DNA of 64,000 nucleotides from Diplolepis rosae (lineage: Eukaryota; Arthropoda; Insecta; Hymenoptera; Diplolepididae): NCBI GenBank assembly GCA_030998225.1, contig JAPYXD010000701.1:13686501-13750500 (forward strand), read 5' to 3'. A program made the position numbers and the translations under genes. How positions within the stretch are numbered: the stretch's first letter is position 1; the number at the start of each line of letters is the position of its first letter. Shown here in pieces: positions 12,121 to 23,580 of the stretch. The notes below the pieces were generated by a model that was not told the origin of the DNA, searched no databases, and saw only the letters and a program-made list of their open reading frames with translations.

Positions 12121-14338
12121 ATGGAGAAAAAATTGCCACATGGTTATAGATGTTTTTTTGTGCCATTGTGCAAAAATACGTCACAAAATCAACCACAGAA
12201 AGTGTTTTTACAAGTGCCCAAAGACGAGAAGCTGAAGAAAAAGTGGTTTGAAAGGTCTAACAGGCAATATTATGTTAGAAATTCACATTTTTTTTGCTGC
12301 GAAGACCATTTTGATGTAAGTTTATATATTTTTCAAATGGCACTACGTCGAAAATACATATAATCGTCATTTTTGCTTTTGACAAAAACGAGGTTATGTT
12401 GATTGCAATTTTTTCCACAGTTAAAAAATGATCTAGAGAATTATGTGCGTTTTATTCTACTAGGAGGCCCACTAATATTGAAAAATGGAATTATTCCGCA
12501 CAAATTCGATTGTCAACCATCAAGAAAACGACGAGATACACAGCCTCGAATTTTGTCTGTCAATAGACAACGGAAAAAAGATGTTGAAAATTATATCCAG
12601 GAAAATGACACTCTGCGAGAATCACAGAAAAATAACTTTTGCTCAAACGATCAAATCGAGTCTGTAATTATCGTGAAGTTTCTTTTTCAATAAAATTTAA
12701 TCATTTCATTATATCCATTTCCTTATACAAAAGTATATTTTTATAACACTTGAATAACTTTCATAAAGATCGTACAAAGCTTGAATACATTCTTGGAATT
12801 TCATTAACAAATTAAATTCTAGATTTAAAAAAAAAAAATTTTATTTGGATCATTCATTGGCTTCGTAATCAATTTACAACTTATGCATGGTAACAAAATT
12901 ATTTTAAAAAATTCAATTGCGAAATTCTTCTTCAAAAACTGTTTAATTTGTTTGTATCTGTACATTAAGAATGCTTATCTATTTCAGCCTAATAAAAAAG
13001 CGAAAATTGTAGATATTGATTTAAAAACTTCAGATGCAATAATTCATCAAAAATAAGAAGACAATCAAGGCGATAATGAAAACCATGTAAGATGATTCAT
13101 TTTTCCAACCACAATATATTTTATAAAAACAAAAATTATTTTTAAATTGATGCGAACGTTTTACAGGCAAACAACTTGAATGAAATTTTAATCATCAATG
13201 AAGATATCTTAACAAACGTCCAGCCTTTACAAGTCAATAACAATCCTCAAGTAAAGCCTTTACAAGTTAATAAAAGTCTACAAACAAACATAAGGCCTTA
13301 CGTCCGAAGCAAAGGAACAATGTGCAAAGTTAAGACACGTGACAGAGGCTGTTCTCCTGTTGAATTTATTTCACCCGAAGATGAAGAAAATTTGAATCTG
13401 AGGAATGTGAGCAATATTGATAAGTGTAGCCCATTAATGGGAAAAGCGAAGAATGTAACGGTAAAGAAGGATACCTTTCTTTCTCTGAGCAATGATTTAG
13501 AATCCACATCATATACTTTTAACGCAAACTCAGATGAATATAATGAAAGCGTTCAGGGCGAAAGTGAATTTTCTTTTTCTTCTGGACAACTTTCGGATAT
13601 AAAAAATGATCATTTTAAAGAAATGAGAAGAACGGCACTTAAAGTTACAAATTTTTTAATAGAAAATGATCCTAAACGCTATTTGAACATTTATAAAGAA
13701 TGGTTGTGGATTATCGACATTTTACAACGTGCAACGAGCATTCCTGCAGACCACATAAAACTAACGTTGATGAAAATTAAATTAAATGATTCTATGGTAA
13801 GATTAAGTGATCAGTTTAATATGTCTGTAAGCACAGTAAGTCGCGTTTTCAATGGCACTGTTTTTCATTTGGCCAACATGCTGGAGACTTTAATATATTT
13901 TCCTGAAGTATCAAAAATTCAAGAAAATTTACCTATTGCATTTCGAGCAAATTACAGCAGGGTTGTTTGCATTTTAGATGCATTCGAAATTTTTATTCAA
14001 AAGCGTTCTGATCCATTGCAGCAATCACTAACATGGTCAAACTACAAACACTCCAACACACTTAAATACGTAATAGGCATTACTCCAGATGGGTTGATTG
14101 CTTTTGTATCTCCTGGTTATGGGGGGGAGAATAAGTGATACTGAATTAGTAAAAGATTGTGGATTGATAGATAAGCTGCCAGAAGGATATATCGTATTAG
14201 CTGATCGTGGATTCAAGGGAATAGAAACGTTGCTCAGCAAAAAGAAGTGTACGTTTCTAAAAATATTTCAACCAATTTTCGGGTATTTCCAAGAATTTCA
14301 GAGGTTTGTCAAAAATGTCAAGAGATTTTGGTAGGATT
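12121..14338 (+). pseudogene. THAP-domain DDE_Tnp_4 transposase gene (ISL2EU/Harbinger-like), broken
   Basis: Exon 1 (12121-12315) encodes a THAP zinc-finger start (CFFVPLCKN … KKKWFERSNR … CCEDHFD) and meets a GTAAGT donor. After a ttccacag acceptor, exon 2 (12421-12693) continues the THAP C-terminal part (GPLILKNGIIPHKFD) and runs to a stop. A third block (from about 13168; ORF 13176-14138) has a helix-turn-helix-like stretch (RLSDQFNMSVSTVSRVFN) and the start of a DDE_Tnp_4 catalytic core: ILDAFEIFIQ holds the first Asp, then TWSNYKHSNTLKYVIG. At about 14120 a run of seven G shifts the frame by one; the next frame continues as GRISDTELVKDCG … VLADRGFKG, holding the second Asp. Homology stops after the KKKC at about 14250, so the last acidic residue is lost. 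THAP plus DDE_Tnp_4 is the arrangement of ISL2EU-type transposons. The copy cannot encode an active enzyme. Confidence 0.8.
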
Positions 14339-14722
14339 TCAGGAAATACATAAATATTTAAAAGGATTTTGAAGAATTTGATTTTGCTCTACATAAGAAT
14401 TACTTTTTGGTTAGTTTCCCGCTTAATTTTGAATAACAGATTTGAAAAGAAATTCAAACATCATAGCATCCCGGAAAATGTTTTGAAACCAAGTTGATTA
14501 AATATAAAAAATCCCAGAATAGTCGATCCAATATTGTCCCAATATTTCATAATAAATACTAGTTTAAATCGAAAAATGATTTACCCGCATAAACTTATAT
14601 AATCCTATAGGACTAGATTTAAGTCTTTTGTTCCTAATGATAAGTTGTATATATATTGCTTATACGAATAATAATTGAAACAATAAATGATAAAATATTT
14701 TTACAATATTTACCTTAGTTTT

Positions 14723-15291
14723 TACATTCTCATCATGGATGAGAAGGTATTGGTTTTATGTGAAAAATGACTTTCGAAAATGTCACCAAATCTTTACGTT
14801 TTGAGACCCCCTGAGTCAGAAAAAAGGGTTTTTACGAAAGTGTCTGTCTGTCTGTCTGTAGTAGGTCGTGTGCGGCATAACTCTCGATAGAATTATCAGA
14901 TTGAATTGAGCTTTGGCACACTTTTTCGGAGCCGAAAAAGTAAGGCCAATTTCGTTAACCAGCCACATCCAATCAAAATTGAGGGATTGAGCACTACTTT
15001 TGTGTTTTTGAAAATATTTTTTTGAAAAAATAAAAGATTCTAATACTGGTTTTTGATAGTGCTCATAAATCTCTAAAAATTATCCTGATAACATTTTTTG
15101 ATTAAATCAAAATTAGAAATGTTACAGCATATTCAAATTCGAAAAAAGTCAATATCAAAATTCCATTTTCCAGTTAAATTATACGAGATACAAAAAAACG
15201 TTATGATACAATATTATTTTCTACATAAAGTCCTAAGAATTTGAATCGTAACATTTTTTCATAAGATGCATATTTTTATTTTTAATTAAAA
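14723..15291 (-). mobile_element. U element (outer, reverse copy), first half
   Basis: This is the A arm, running from the terminal hairpin TTCTCATC-ATG-GATGAGAA at 14728 through a GTCTGTCTGTCTG microsatellite. It is the reverse complement of the last ~570 bp of the U unit (compare 17555-18120 and 56130-56699). It breaks off in an A-run at about 15285-15291, where the inner U copy begins; its other half resumes at 18121. Confidence 0.75.
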
Positions 15292-18120
15292 AAAATCTGC
15301 CCGCTTCGCGGGCACATTCTAATCGCGCGCTTGGCGCGCAGCTCGCTTCGCTCGCAAGTTTGAGCGCGCCTAGGGCGCGCGATTCGGTCGTCGCGCTTCG
15401 CGCTCCGTTCTTTCTGGACCTCGCGCTTCGCGCTCGGTCTTGTGCTCTTCGCATACATTTAAGTTTATTTCTTATATTTTGATACTGAAGCTCAAACCAA
15501 TTTTATAATAATATTACAGATGATGTGAATTACACATTTTCTAAAAGTCACTGAATTTCTTTTTGAATTTAATTGAAACAGGAAATTCAATTTACTTAAG
15601 GCTCTATCGGCCTTAAGGAACACATTCTCATCATGACACTCGCGCTTCGCGCTCAATTTTCTGTATACATTTCAGTATAACTTTTTAATAAATTACATGA
15701 TTAAAAGAATTTACTTTCTTCCACATATCTAAAAAGGAAAAACAATCGTAGACTTTATTTAAGGAAACGATTTTGCAGAAAAACGCTTATTTCGTATCTC
15801 ACATATTTTGGTGAAAAAAATCGAATTTTTTCAATATTAAAAATCAAAACATAAAATATACATCCTGTCCCGAAATTTCTTTACCAGAATTTGTAGACCT
15901 CATTTAGGCAAACAATTTTCCATCTAAATGATTTTTTTGCATCTCACATATTTTGTCTAAAAAATGGAATTTTTGAATTTTAATCGTATTTTTTGGAATT
16001 GAAACGAAAAATATATGTTTTATCAGAAACTGTGTGGGACAAAATTTGTAGATCTTTTTGAAACAAACAACTTTGTATTCTTACGTTTTTTTCGTGTTTC
16101 GAATATTATTGCTAAAAATTGAATTTTGGATTCTCAATAGATTTTTTTTTAATTAAAAAGATAAATATGCATCTTATTGAAAAATGTTACAATTCAAATT
16201 TGTAGGTCTTTATTTATTTAATAATATTGTATCATAACGTTTTTTCGTATCTCGTATAATTTAACTGTAAAATGGAATTTTGATATTGACTTTTTTCGAA
16301 TTTGAATATGCTGTGACATTTCTAATTTTGATTTAATCAAAAAATGTTATCAGGATAATTTGTAGAGATTTAAGAGCAAATAATTTTCCATCTAAACGTT
16401 TTTTTTGTATCTCTCATATTTTGTCTAAAAAATGGAATTTTTGAATTTTAATCGTATTTTTTGGAATTGAAACGAAAAATATATGTTTTATCAGAAACTG
16501 TGTGGGACAAAATTTGTAGATCTTTTTGAAACAAACAACTTTGTATTCTTACGTTTTTTTCGTGTTTCGAATATTATTGCTAAAAATTGAATTTTGGATT
16601 CTCAATAGATTTTTTTTTAATTAAAAAGATAAATATGCATCTTATTGAAAAATGTTACAATTCAAATTTGTAGGTCTTTATTTATTTAATAATATTGTAT
16701 CATAACGTTTTTTCGTATCTCGTATAATTTAACTGTAAAATGGAATTTTGATATTGACTTTTTTCGAATTTGAATATGCTGTGACATTTCTAATTTTGAT
16801 TTAATCAAAAAATGTTATCAGGATAATTTGTAGAGATTTAAGAGCAAATAATTTTCCATCTAAACGTTTTTTTTGTATCTCTCATATTTTGTCTAAAAAA
16901 TGGAATTTTTGAATTTTAATCGTATTTTTTGGAATTGAAACGAAAAATATATGTTTTATCAGAAACTGTGTGGGACAAAATTTGTAGATCTTTTTGAAAC
17001 AAACAACTTTGTATTCTTACGTTTTTTTCGTGTTTCGAATATTATTGCTAAAAATTGAATTTTGGATTCTCAATAGATTTTTTTTTAATTAAAAAGATAA
17101 ATATGCATCTTATTGAAAAATGTTACAATTCAAATTTGTAGGTCTTTATTTATTTAATAATATTGTATCATAACGTTTTTTCGTATCTCGTATAATTTAA
17201 CTGTAAAATGGAATTTTGATATTGACTTTTTTCGAATTTGAATATGCTGTGACATTTCTAATTTTGATTTAATCAAAAAATGTTATCAGGATAATTTGTA
17301 GAGATTTAAGAGCAAATAATTTTCCATCTAAACGTTTTTTTTGTATCTCTCATATTTTGTCTAAAAAATGGAATTTTTGAATTTTAATCGTATTTTTTGG
17401 AATTGAAACGAAAAATATATGTTTTATCAGAAACTGTGTGGGACAAAATTTGTAGATCTTTTTGAAACAAACAACTTTGTATTCTTACGTTTTTTTCGTG
17501 TTTCGAATATTATTGCTAAAAATTGAATTTTGGATTCTCAATAGATTTTTTTTTAATTAAAAAGATAAATATGCATCTTATTGAAAAATGTTACAATTCA
17601 AATTTGTAGGTCTTTATTTATTTAATAATATTGTATCATAACGTTTTTTCGTATCTCGTATAATTTAACTGTAAAATGGAATTTTGATATTGACTTTTTT
17701 CGAATTTGAATATGCTGTGACATTTCTAATTTTGATTTAATCAAAAAATGTTATCAGGATAAATTGTAGAGATTTATGAGCACTATCAAAAACCAGTATT
17801 GAAATTTATGATTTTTTTAAAAAATTATTTTCAAAAACACAAAAGTAGTGCTCAATCCCTCAATTTTGATTGGATGTGGCTGGTTAACGAACCTGTCCTT
17901 ACTTTTTCGGCTCCGATAAAGTGTACCAAAGCTCAATTCAATCTGATAATTCTATCGAGAGTTATGCCGCACACGACCTACAGACAGACAGACAGACAGA
18001 CACTTTCGTAAAAACCCTTTTTTATGACTCAGGGGGTCTCAAAACGTAAAGATTTGATGAAAATATCGAAAGTCATTTTTCACATAAAACCAATACCTTC
18101 TCATCCATGATGAGAATGTA
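15292..18120 (+). mobile_element. U element (inner, forward copy) expanded by a tandem array
   Basis: It starts at the GC hairpin CCCGC-TTC-GCGGG (about 15299), carries several GCGCTTCGCGC-type palindromes to 15460 and again near 15648, then AT-rich DNA, and ends at the hairpin TTCTCATC-CAT-GATGAGAA and 'tgta' at 18120. The copy at 55207-56699 has the same start and end but is 1.5 kb long. The extra length here comes mostly from the 468-bp tandem array. The ends are not inverted repeats of each other. There is no coding capacity; the class is unknown. Confidence 0.7.
15920..17791 (+). repeat. 468-bp tandem array, four copies
   Basis: The marker 'ttttccatctaaa' recurs with the CC at 15920, 16388, 16856 and 17324, a constant spacing of 468 bp. 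Copies 2 to 4 look base-identical over long stretches; copy 1 differs mainly in its first ~40 bases and copy 4 in its last few. The unit is the junction region of the U element, which occurs once in the copy at 55.9-56.3 kb. The high identity implies recent duplication or an assembly artefact. Confidence 0.9.
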
Positions 18121-18860
18121 AAAAAACTATTGAAAATCCAAAATTCAATTTTTTAACAATAATATTCGAAATACGAAAAAAAACGCAGGAATACAAAGTT
18201 GTTCGTTTCAAAAAGATCTACAAATTTTGTCTCACACAGTTTCTGATAAAACATATATTTTTCGTTTCAATTCCAAAAAATACGATTAAAATTCAAAAAT
18301 TCCATTTTTTAGACAAAATATGTGAGAAACAAAAAAAACGTTTGGATGGAAAATTGTTTGCCTAAATGAGGTCTACAAATTCTCATTAAAACATTTCGAG
18401 ACAGGATGTATATTTTATGTTTTGATTTTTAATATTAAAAAAATTCGATGTTTTTCACCAAAATATGTGAGATACGAAATAAGCGTTGTTCTGCAAAATC
18501 GTTTCTCTTAAATAAAGTCTACGATTGTTTTTTCATTTTGAGAGATTTGGAAGAAAATAAATTTTTTTAATCATGTAATTTATTAAAAAGTTACTGAAAT
18601 ATATACAGAAAATCGAGCGCGAAGCGCGAGCGCCATGATGAGAATGTGTTCCTTAAGGCTGATACAGCCTTAAGTAAATTGAATTTCCTGTTTCACTTAA
18701 ATTCAAAAAGAAATTGAGTGACTTTGAGAAAATGTGTAATTCACATCATCTGTAATATTATTATGAAATTGGTTTGAGCTTCAGTATCAAATTATAATAA
18801 ATAAACTTGAATGTTTTCGAGCCCAGTAAAAGCTGGAGTAAAATTTGTGCTTCTACTATA
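18121..18860 (-). mobile_element. U element (outer, reverse copy), second half
   Basis: It resumes with 'aaaaaactattgaaaatcc', the continuation expected after the A-run at 15291, and is the reverse complement of the first part of the U unit, including GAGCGCGAAGCGCGAG (18617) and 'atgatgagaatgtg'. The GC-rich outermost part is missing. Confidence 0.65.
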
Positions 18861-19680
18861 TATCACTGCGTTTGCTTTAGGAAATTAAGAAAAAAAGCAG
18901 CCTATAACAAATAATTTTAATTTCAGACAAATATTGGCCTCATTTCCAGATAAAGTGATTATTTAGATCTAAATAATTGAGGGTATAACTAAAATATAGT
19001 TAAAGCTTTTTACATACCTTTTTTATGGTTAATTCACGTTATTATATTTCTATATTATACAGATAAGATTAAACTTTAGTTAAAACGATTTTAAAATCAA
19101 ATTTTCTATTTTTTCACTATTGACACCGCCAGGCACGTTATATATTTTTCGCAAACCGGCTAATGGATCTTACAAGTTCACACAAGTTTTCCTTCCCGCG
19201 GTAAGCATGCTTTAAAAATATAAGGATTGTGGCCAATAGAAGGGGCAGGACCAGCTTCGACACTTTTCGGTCACCTTCGATTTGGTTTGGCGGAAAATTT
19301 GAATTATAATTGTACCGTTATGTCTTAAATATAATTTTTTATTCTAATTTTGTGTTATTTTTAGCAATATTCTGTTTGAAGCGTTAGAAATAGAGAAACT
19401 TAATTGTAATTGAATAATTTTAACTAAAAGCAGTCCAAATTGAAATAAATTTAAACTCAAAGTCACTAGAATTACAAAAATTTGCTAATCAGAAAAATTG
19501 TAAACTATTGATATCATAAAATTTAATGAATTAGAATTATTTCAAATTGACGAATTTCAAACTAAAATAATTTACAAGTTGAAGTACTTATTATTGTATA
19601 ATATTGAATTCAACTGCTTTAACATTATACACTTTAAAACTGAAGGCTTTTATAACATTACAATTAAAATTTCTTAAATG
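18861..19680. other. unique spacer with promoter-like patch
   Basis: There is no gene. Around 19180-19310 the composition rises in GC and contains 'tggccaatag' (CCAAT-like) and 'tttggcggaaaa' (E2F-like). It could be an old promoter; I cannot link it to a transcript. Confidence 0.25.
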
Positions 19681-19795
19681 TGTAGCTCAGATGGTTAGAG
19701 CAGCCGACTGGCAATCGAAAGACATGGGCTCAAATCCCGAGCACAGTCGAATGCGTCATTTTTTTCCACAGGAGTTTTCGAATTCTTTAAATTAA
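19681..19795 (+). repeat. tRNA-derived SINE-like element, copy 1
   Basis: The head looks like a type-I tRNA: box A 'tagctcagatgg' at 19683, an anticodon stem-loop around 'ccgactggcaatcg', and box B-like 'ggctcaaatcc' at 19727. It lacks a good acceptor stem and is followed by a tail ('agtcgaatgcgtc', 't-run', 'ccacag', 'attctttaaatt') that is shared with the copy at 30780. The shared tail outside the tRNA part is why I call it a SINE. The ORF across it is the usual translated-tRNA artefact. Confidence 0.65.
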
Positions 19796-20063
19796 CATTA
19801 GTATTGATACGTAATTGCGTCAAAATAATCAATAGCAGTTAAAAAGCTTTGATTGGTGAATAGCAGTAGAGACAATGTCTTGAATTAAATGCATATGTAT
19901 AATTTGAGTATGTATCTATAATTCCAAAATTTAAATAAGAAATTATGCAATACGATGATTATTATATTAAGTGTCATCATAATATGAATAAAATAAAATT
20001 TTACGGCTGTCCTATGTTTAGTTACGAATTATTTCTTATTTTTAGTGTTTGGTGTATTTGCAG

Positions 20064-20229
20064 ACTAGCCGGAATCATTGCATATGATGAAAGGCATTAC
20101 ACAGCCGTGTGCCGAAGAAATACTGGGCAATGGGAACTGTTTAATGATTTGGCACCAAAATCAACTGCATTTCGTTCAAAACAACAACTAACACCACACG
20201 CTGTCATTTACACACGCATTAGTAAATAA
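20064..20229 (+). pseudogene. C-terminal fragment of a peptidase C19 (USP)-like domain
   Basis: After an acceptor (ggtgtatttgcag, ending 20063) the frame reads LAGIIAYDERHYTAVCRRN, then TGQWELFNDL … PHAVIYTRISK and a stop. The order 'HYTA-x-CR … W-x-FND' matches the His-box end of ubiquitin-specific proteases, where His is catalytic and the following W/F-N/D-D segment supports it. The Cys box is not in the neighbourhood, so only the last exon or a transposon-captured piece is here. An 'aataaaa' signal follows at about 20270. Family assignment is by motif only. Confidence 0.4.
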
Positions 20230-21366
20230 TGCAAAAGATTACAATTGGTTTATACTTGTTTATACTTCAATAAAATTTCCTAAAAATACTTCTTGATCCT
20301 ATTTTCTATTCAGTTTTAAAAATCTACAATTTTCGGAATTCCTTTGGAAATTTTTGAAAATTCATAACAATTTTTCTAAATTGCTTGAAAATAAATCAAA
20401 ATAAACTGAAATAAAGGAGAAAAATAGAAGCTTCAATGTGAATAGAATTAATCAATAAATCGTTTTTCATTATTTAAAATTATTATTTATTAATTATATT
20501 TTATTTGCAAGATTAATCTATTCCGTCAACTGCTCCGTCTTTTATTTATATGAACTAATGATTTTTGGCAGACTCTTCTTATGTAGTAAAAAATCCTCCA
20601 AAATAATTGCGCACCTGGATTCTAAAACTCGCCGCGCTCTCGGAAACAGGTAAAAGTATTGTCCACCGGGTCAAAATGAAGGTTTGAAAGAAATGTTTTT
20701 TAATAAAAAAAATAAATATATATTCGAGTAGAGCATGTTCAGCCCCATATTTTTTCCAAGTGAAATTTTTTTATCCGTTCATTATTTTCTTCAATAAAAA
20801 ATAAAAACCCAAAATTTTTCCTTCGAGAAAAAGTGGTTTTTTAAACATTTAACTCGTCATTTCTCAGCAAAAAATGTATGAAATGATTTGAGACTTCCAG
20901 GACTTATGTAAAACATACCACTGAAGCCGGTAAGATCCTTTAAATAAATAAAATATGCAATTGTTTATTGATATTTAATAACAAATTGATGCGCACCGTA
21001 TTTCGTGTTTTTCTAACTTCGCCGACAAAAAGTATCTGGGGAAGTTTAACCTACAAAAAAGTTCCAGCGAGAAAGTTGTTCCCATATGTACAAAGAAATT
21101 TTCCTGAAAATTTGAGATTATTCGGATGAAAACTACAGGAGTTCTATGGATTATTATTAAAAACTTCTCGGCAGCCGCATCTCGCCTCGGGCATCGAGCA
21201 CGTGTCAAAGTGCAAGTTGCTGGTCGCATCTCCTTTTTTCAATGTTTCTATTTACAGGATCGTTACCTAGCGTGTAATTTAACAAAACAGTAAAACCCGC
21301 TTCATAGCCAATTTCGAAAAAGAAAATCTTTTAAAAAAATCCTGGTATTTCTTATCCTTTGCTATG

Positions 21367-21440
21367 TTAACGATTCACAATGGATCTGTTAGGATAGTGG
21401 TAGTGCTCCAGCTTTATAATTATTCGAAGTTGCGTGCTTG
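21367..21440 (+). repeat. degenerate tRNA-like sequence
   Basis: 'gttaggatagtggtagtgct' and 'gcgtgcttgatactcg' resemble the D-arm and T-arm of a tRNA with a TAT-type loop between, but stems do not pair well. A partial inverted match lies at 21703-21735. This is probably a relic. Confidence 0.25.
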
Positions 21441-21965
21441 ATACTCGTTGACTGCATTATTTTTTTTTTTAATTTTATTTATTAAAATGCTTATTACTTC
21501 ACTTCTCTGATAAAAGTTTTTAGAATTATGCAAATATAATACTTTTTAACACTAATTTTTTATTTTAAATTCGCTTTTTCGACTATTTTATTACCTTTTC
21601 GCAAAAAATCTTTTCTCCTACTAAAATTATTCATTCTGTTTTTGTAATATTTTGTAATATTTGTATATCAATAAATATTTTTAAAAATAAAACAAAAAAT
21701 AAAATGCAGTCAGCGAGCATCGAGCACGCAACCTTCCACCTAAAAGGCTTTTTTTAATCGAATCTTGTAAGGGTTATTAATAAAGTAACATTGATTCAAA
21801 ATTCAACAAGGATTATATATTTATTTTTCGTTTCTACAATAATTTTTTTTGCATTGCTTACTTTCTAAACTGGAATCCGAACATTCCTCTTAGTGTATCA
21901 CTGAAATACTAACACATTTGGCTTTTTAAATACAATATCGTGTACATTATCCTGTATTTTTATTT

Positions 21966-22196
21966 CTATGTTTTCTTAACACCCTTCTTTGCGCGTTTTT
22001 TCACGGTTTTTTTTACAGATGTCTTTTTTAGTGACGATGTTTGACACTTTTGTTTCACAATAGAGCATTCTGTTTCATTTTCTTTTTCAACTATACCTGC
22101 GTTTTTACTACCTTTTTTGGAAGTTTTTATTGACTTTTCTTTGATTGAGGCATTTTCTATCAAATTTTCAAAAAAAGTTTTACCTTCAGGGCTCAA
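21966..22196 (-). CDS. lysine-rich ORF in foldback element core
   Basis: A 76-aa ORF opens MSPEGKTFFENLIENASIKE and ends in Lys/Thr-rich KKTVKKRAKKGVKKT. The basic tail could bind nucleic acid. No family is recognised and there is no sign of flanking exons. It may be a remnant of the element's own protein or chance. Confidence 0.25.
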   Translation of the reverse strand: MSPEGKTFFENLIENASIKEKSIKTSKKGSKNAGIVEKENETECSIVKQKCQTSSLKKTSVKKTVKKRAKKGVKKT

Positions 22197-23189
22197 ATAT
22201 CACAATTTGTAGGAGCCGAAAAAAACATGAATCTTCAAAATAATGCTTTTATACTCTCTGCTTCTTTAAAAGTGTCCTTGAATGTATGTAAACAAAAACA
22301 TCAAAACAAAAGAGATGCGACCGGCAACTTGCACTTTGGCACGTGCTCGATGCCCGAGGCGAGATGCGGCTGCCGAGAAGTTTTTAATAATAATCCATAG
22401 AACTCCTGTAGTTTTCATCCGAATAATCTCAAATTTTCAGAAAAATTTCTTTGTACATATGGGAACAACTTTCTCGCTGGAACTTTTTTGTAGGTTAAAC
22501 TTCCCCAGATACTTTTTGTCGGCGAAGTTAGAAAAACACGAAATACGGTGCGCATCAATTTGTTATTAAATATCTATAAACAATTGCATATTTTATTTAT
22601 TTAAAGGATCTTACCGGCTTCAGTGGTATGTTTTACATAAGTCCTGGAAGTTTCAAATCATTTCATACATGTTTTGCTGAGAAATGACGAGTTAAATGTT
22701 TAAAAAACCACTTTTTCTCGAAGGAAAAATTTTGTGTTTTTATTTTTTATTGAAGAAAATAATGAACGGATAAAAAAATTTCACTTAGAAAAAATATGGC
22801 GCTGAACATGCTCTACTCGAATATATATTTATTTTTTTTATTAAAAAACATTTTTTTCAAACCTTCATTTTGACCCAGTGGACAATACTTTTACCTGTTT
22901 CCGAGAGCGCGGCGAGTTTTAGAATCCAGGTGCTCAATTGAGAGATTGCAATAAAACTGTAACCAAAATTATTGCATTACAATTATAAAATTGTTATTAG
23001 TAACCTTCTAATGATCTAATTATCCATAATATGAGATCGAGTGTCATTATGTGTTGTAAATATCTAGAATTTGACTTTCATGGAAATTTAAAAAAGCGCG
23101 CGTTGACGAATGTATGTACACGATGCGTGATGTTCATGCGCAGTAAGATTCGCTTCATGAACACCAGCCATTTGACTCACTTTTTTAAA

Positions 23190-23580
23190 GTTTGTAATTT
23201 TCTTACACGTTTTACTATTTTGGACCCCGAAAAGATGAAAACTGAATCCGTAACACCCACAAACGAATCACAAACGAATGATCAAAAAATTTTGCAAAAA
23301 GAAAGAATTGCAGTGCAAACGTGAAGTTAGCACGCAAATTTTGGAAATTCTCCCATTTTGGCATTTTTGACCCCGAAATGATAAAAACTAAATCCGAAAC
23401 ACCCACCAACGACACACAAACGATTGGTATAAAAAATGTATCAAACAAACAATGTTTGTGGTGCGACCGTGAAGTTAGCACGCAAATTTTAGAAATTCTC
23501 CCATTTTGGCATTTTTGACCCCGAAATGATAAAAACTAAATCCGAAACACCCACAAACGATAGGATATATCAAAATTACT
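23190..23580 (+). repeat. ~147-bp tandem repeat, three copies
   Basis: The phrase 'gaccccgaaatgataaaaac' (first copy 'gaccccgaaaagatgaaaac') occurs with its CCCC at 23225, 23371 and 23519, spacing 146 and 148 bp. The units also share 'gtgaagttagcacgcaaatt' and 'ttctcccattttggc'. Short ORFs on both strands are by-products. Confidence 0.8.

Larger units (their letters stand above)
20604..22938. mobile_element. foldback element with ~630-bp terminal inverted repeats
   Basis: The left arm (about 20604-21233) and right arm (about 22309-22938) are near-identical reverse complements; for example the stretch around 20985-21085 has an uninterrupted inverse at 22465-22560. The outer ends read GCGCACCTGG and CCAGGTGCTC with AATT outside each. 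The ~1.07-kb centre has a lysine-rich 76-aa minus-strand ORF (21966-22196) and a smaller inverted pair ('gaagttgcgtgcttgatact' at 21425 against 'gagcatcgagcacgcaacc' at 21714). The same 84-95-aa ORF is seen in both arms because they are copies. No transposase is recognised. Confidence 0.85.

Noticed and set aside
15920..17791. CRISPR-like array of regular repeats
   Set aside because: Units of 468 bp without spacers, in insect DNA; it is a tandem duplication inside a mobile element.
19681..19752. Functional tRNA gene
   Set aside because: No paired acceptor stem, imperfect box B, and the downstream tail is shared with a second copy at 30780, so SINE-like is the better call.
20975..22569. Conserved protein found twice (84 and 95 aa, RDAAAEKFLIIIHRTP…)
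   Set aside because: The two ORFs lie in the inverted arms of the foldback element, so their identity only reflects the arm duplication.
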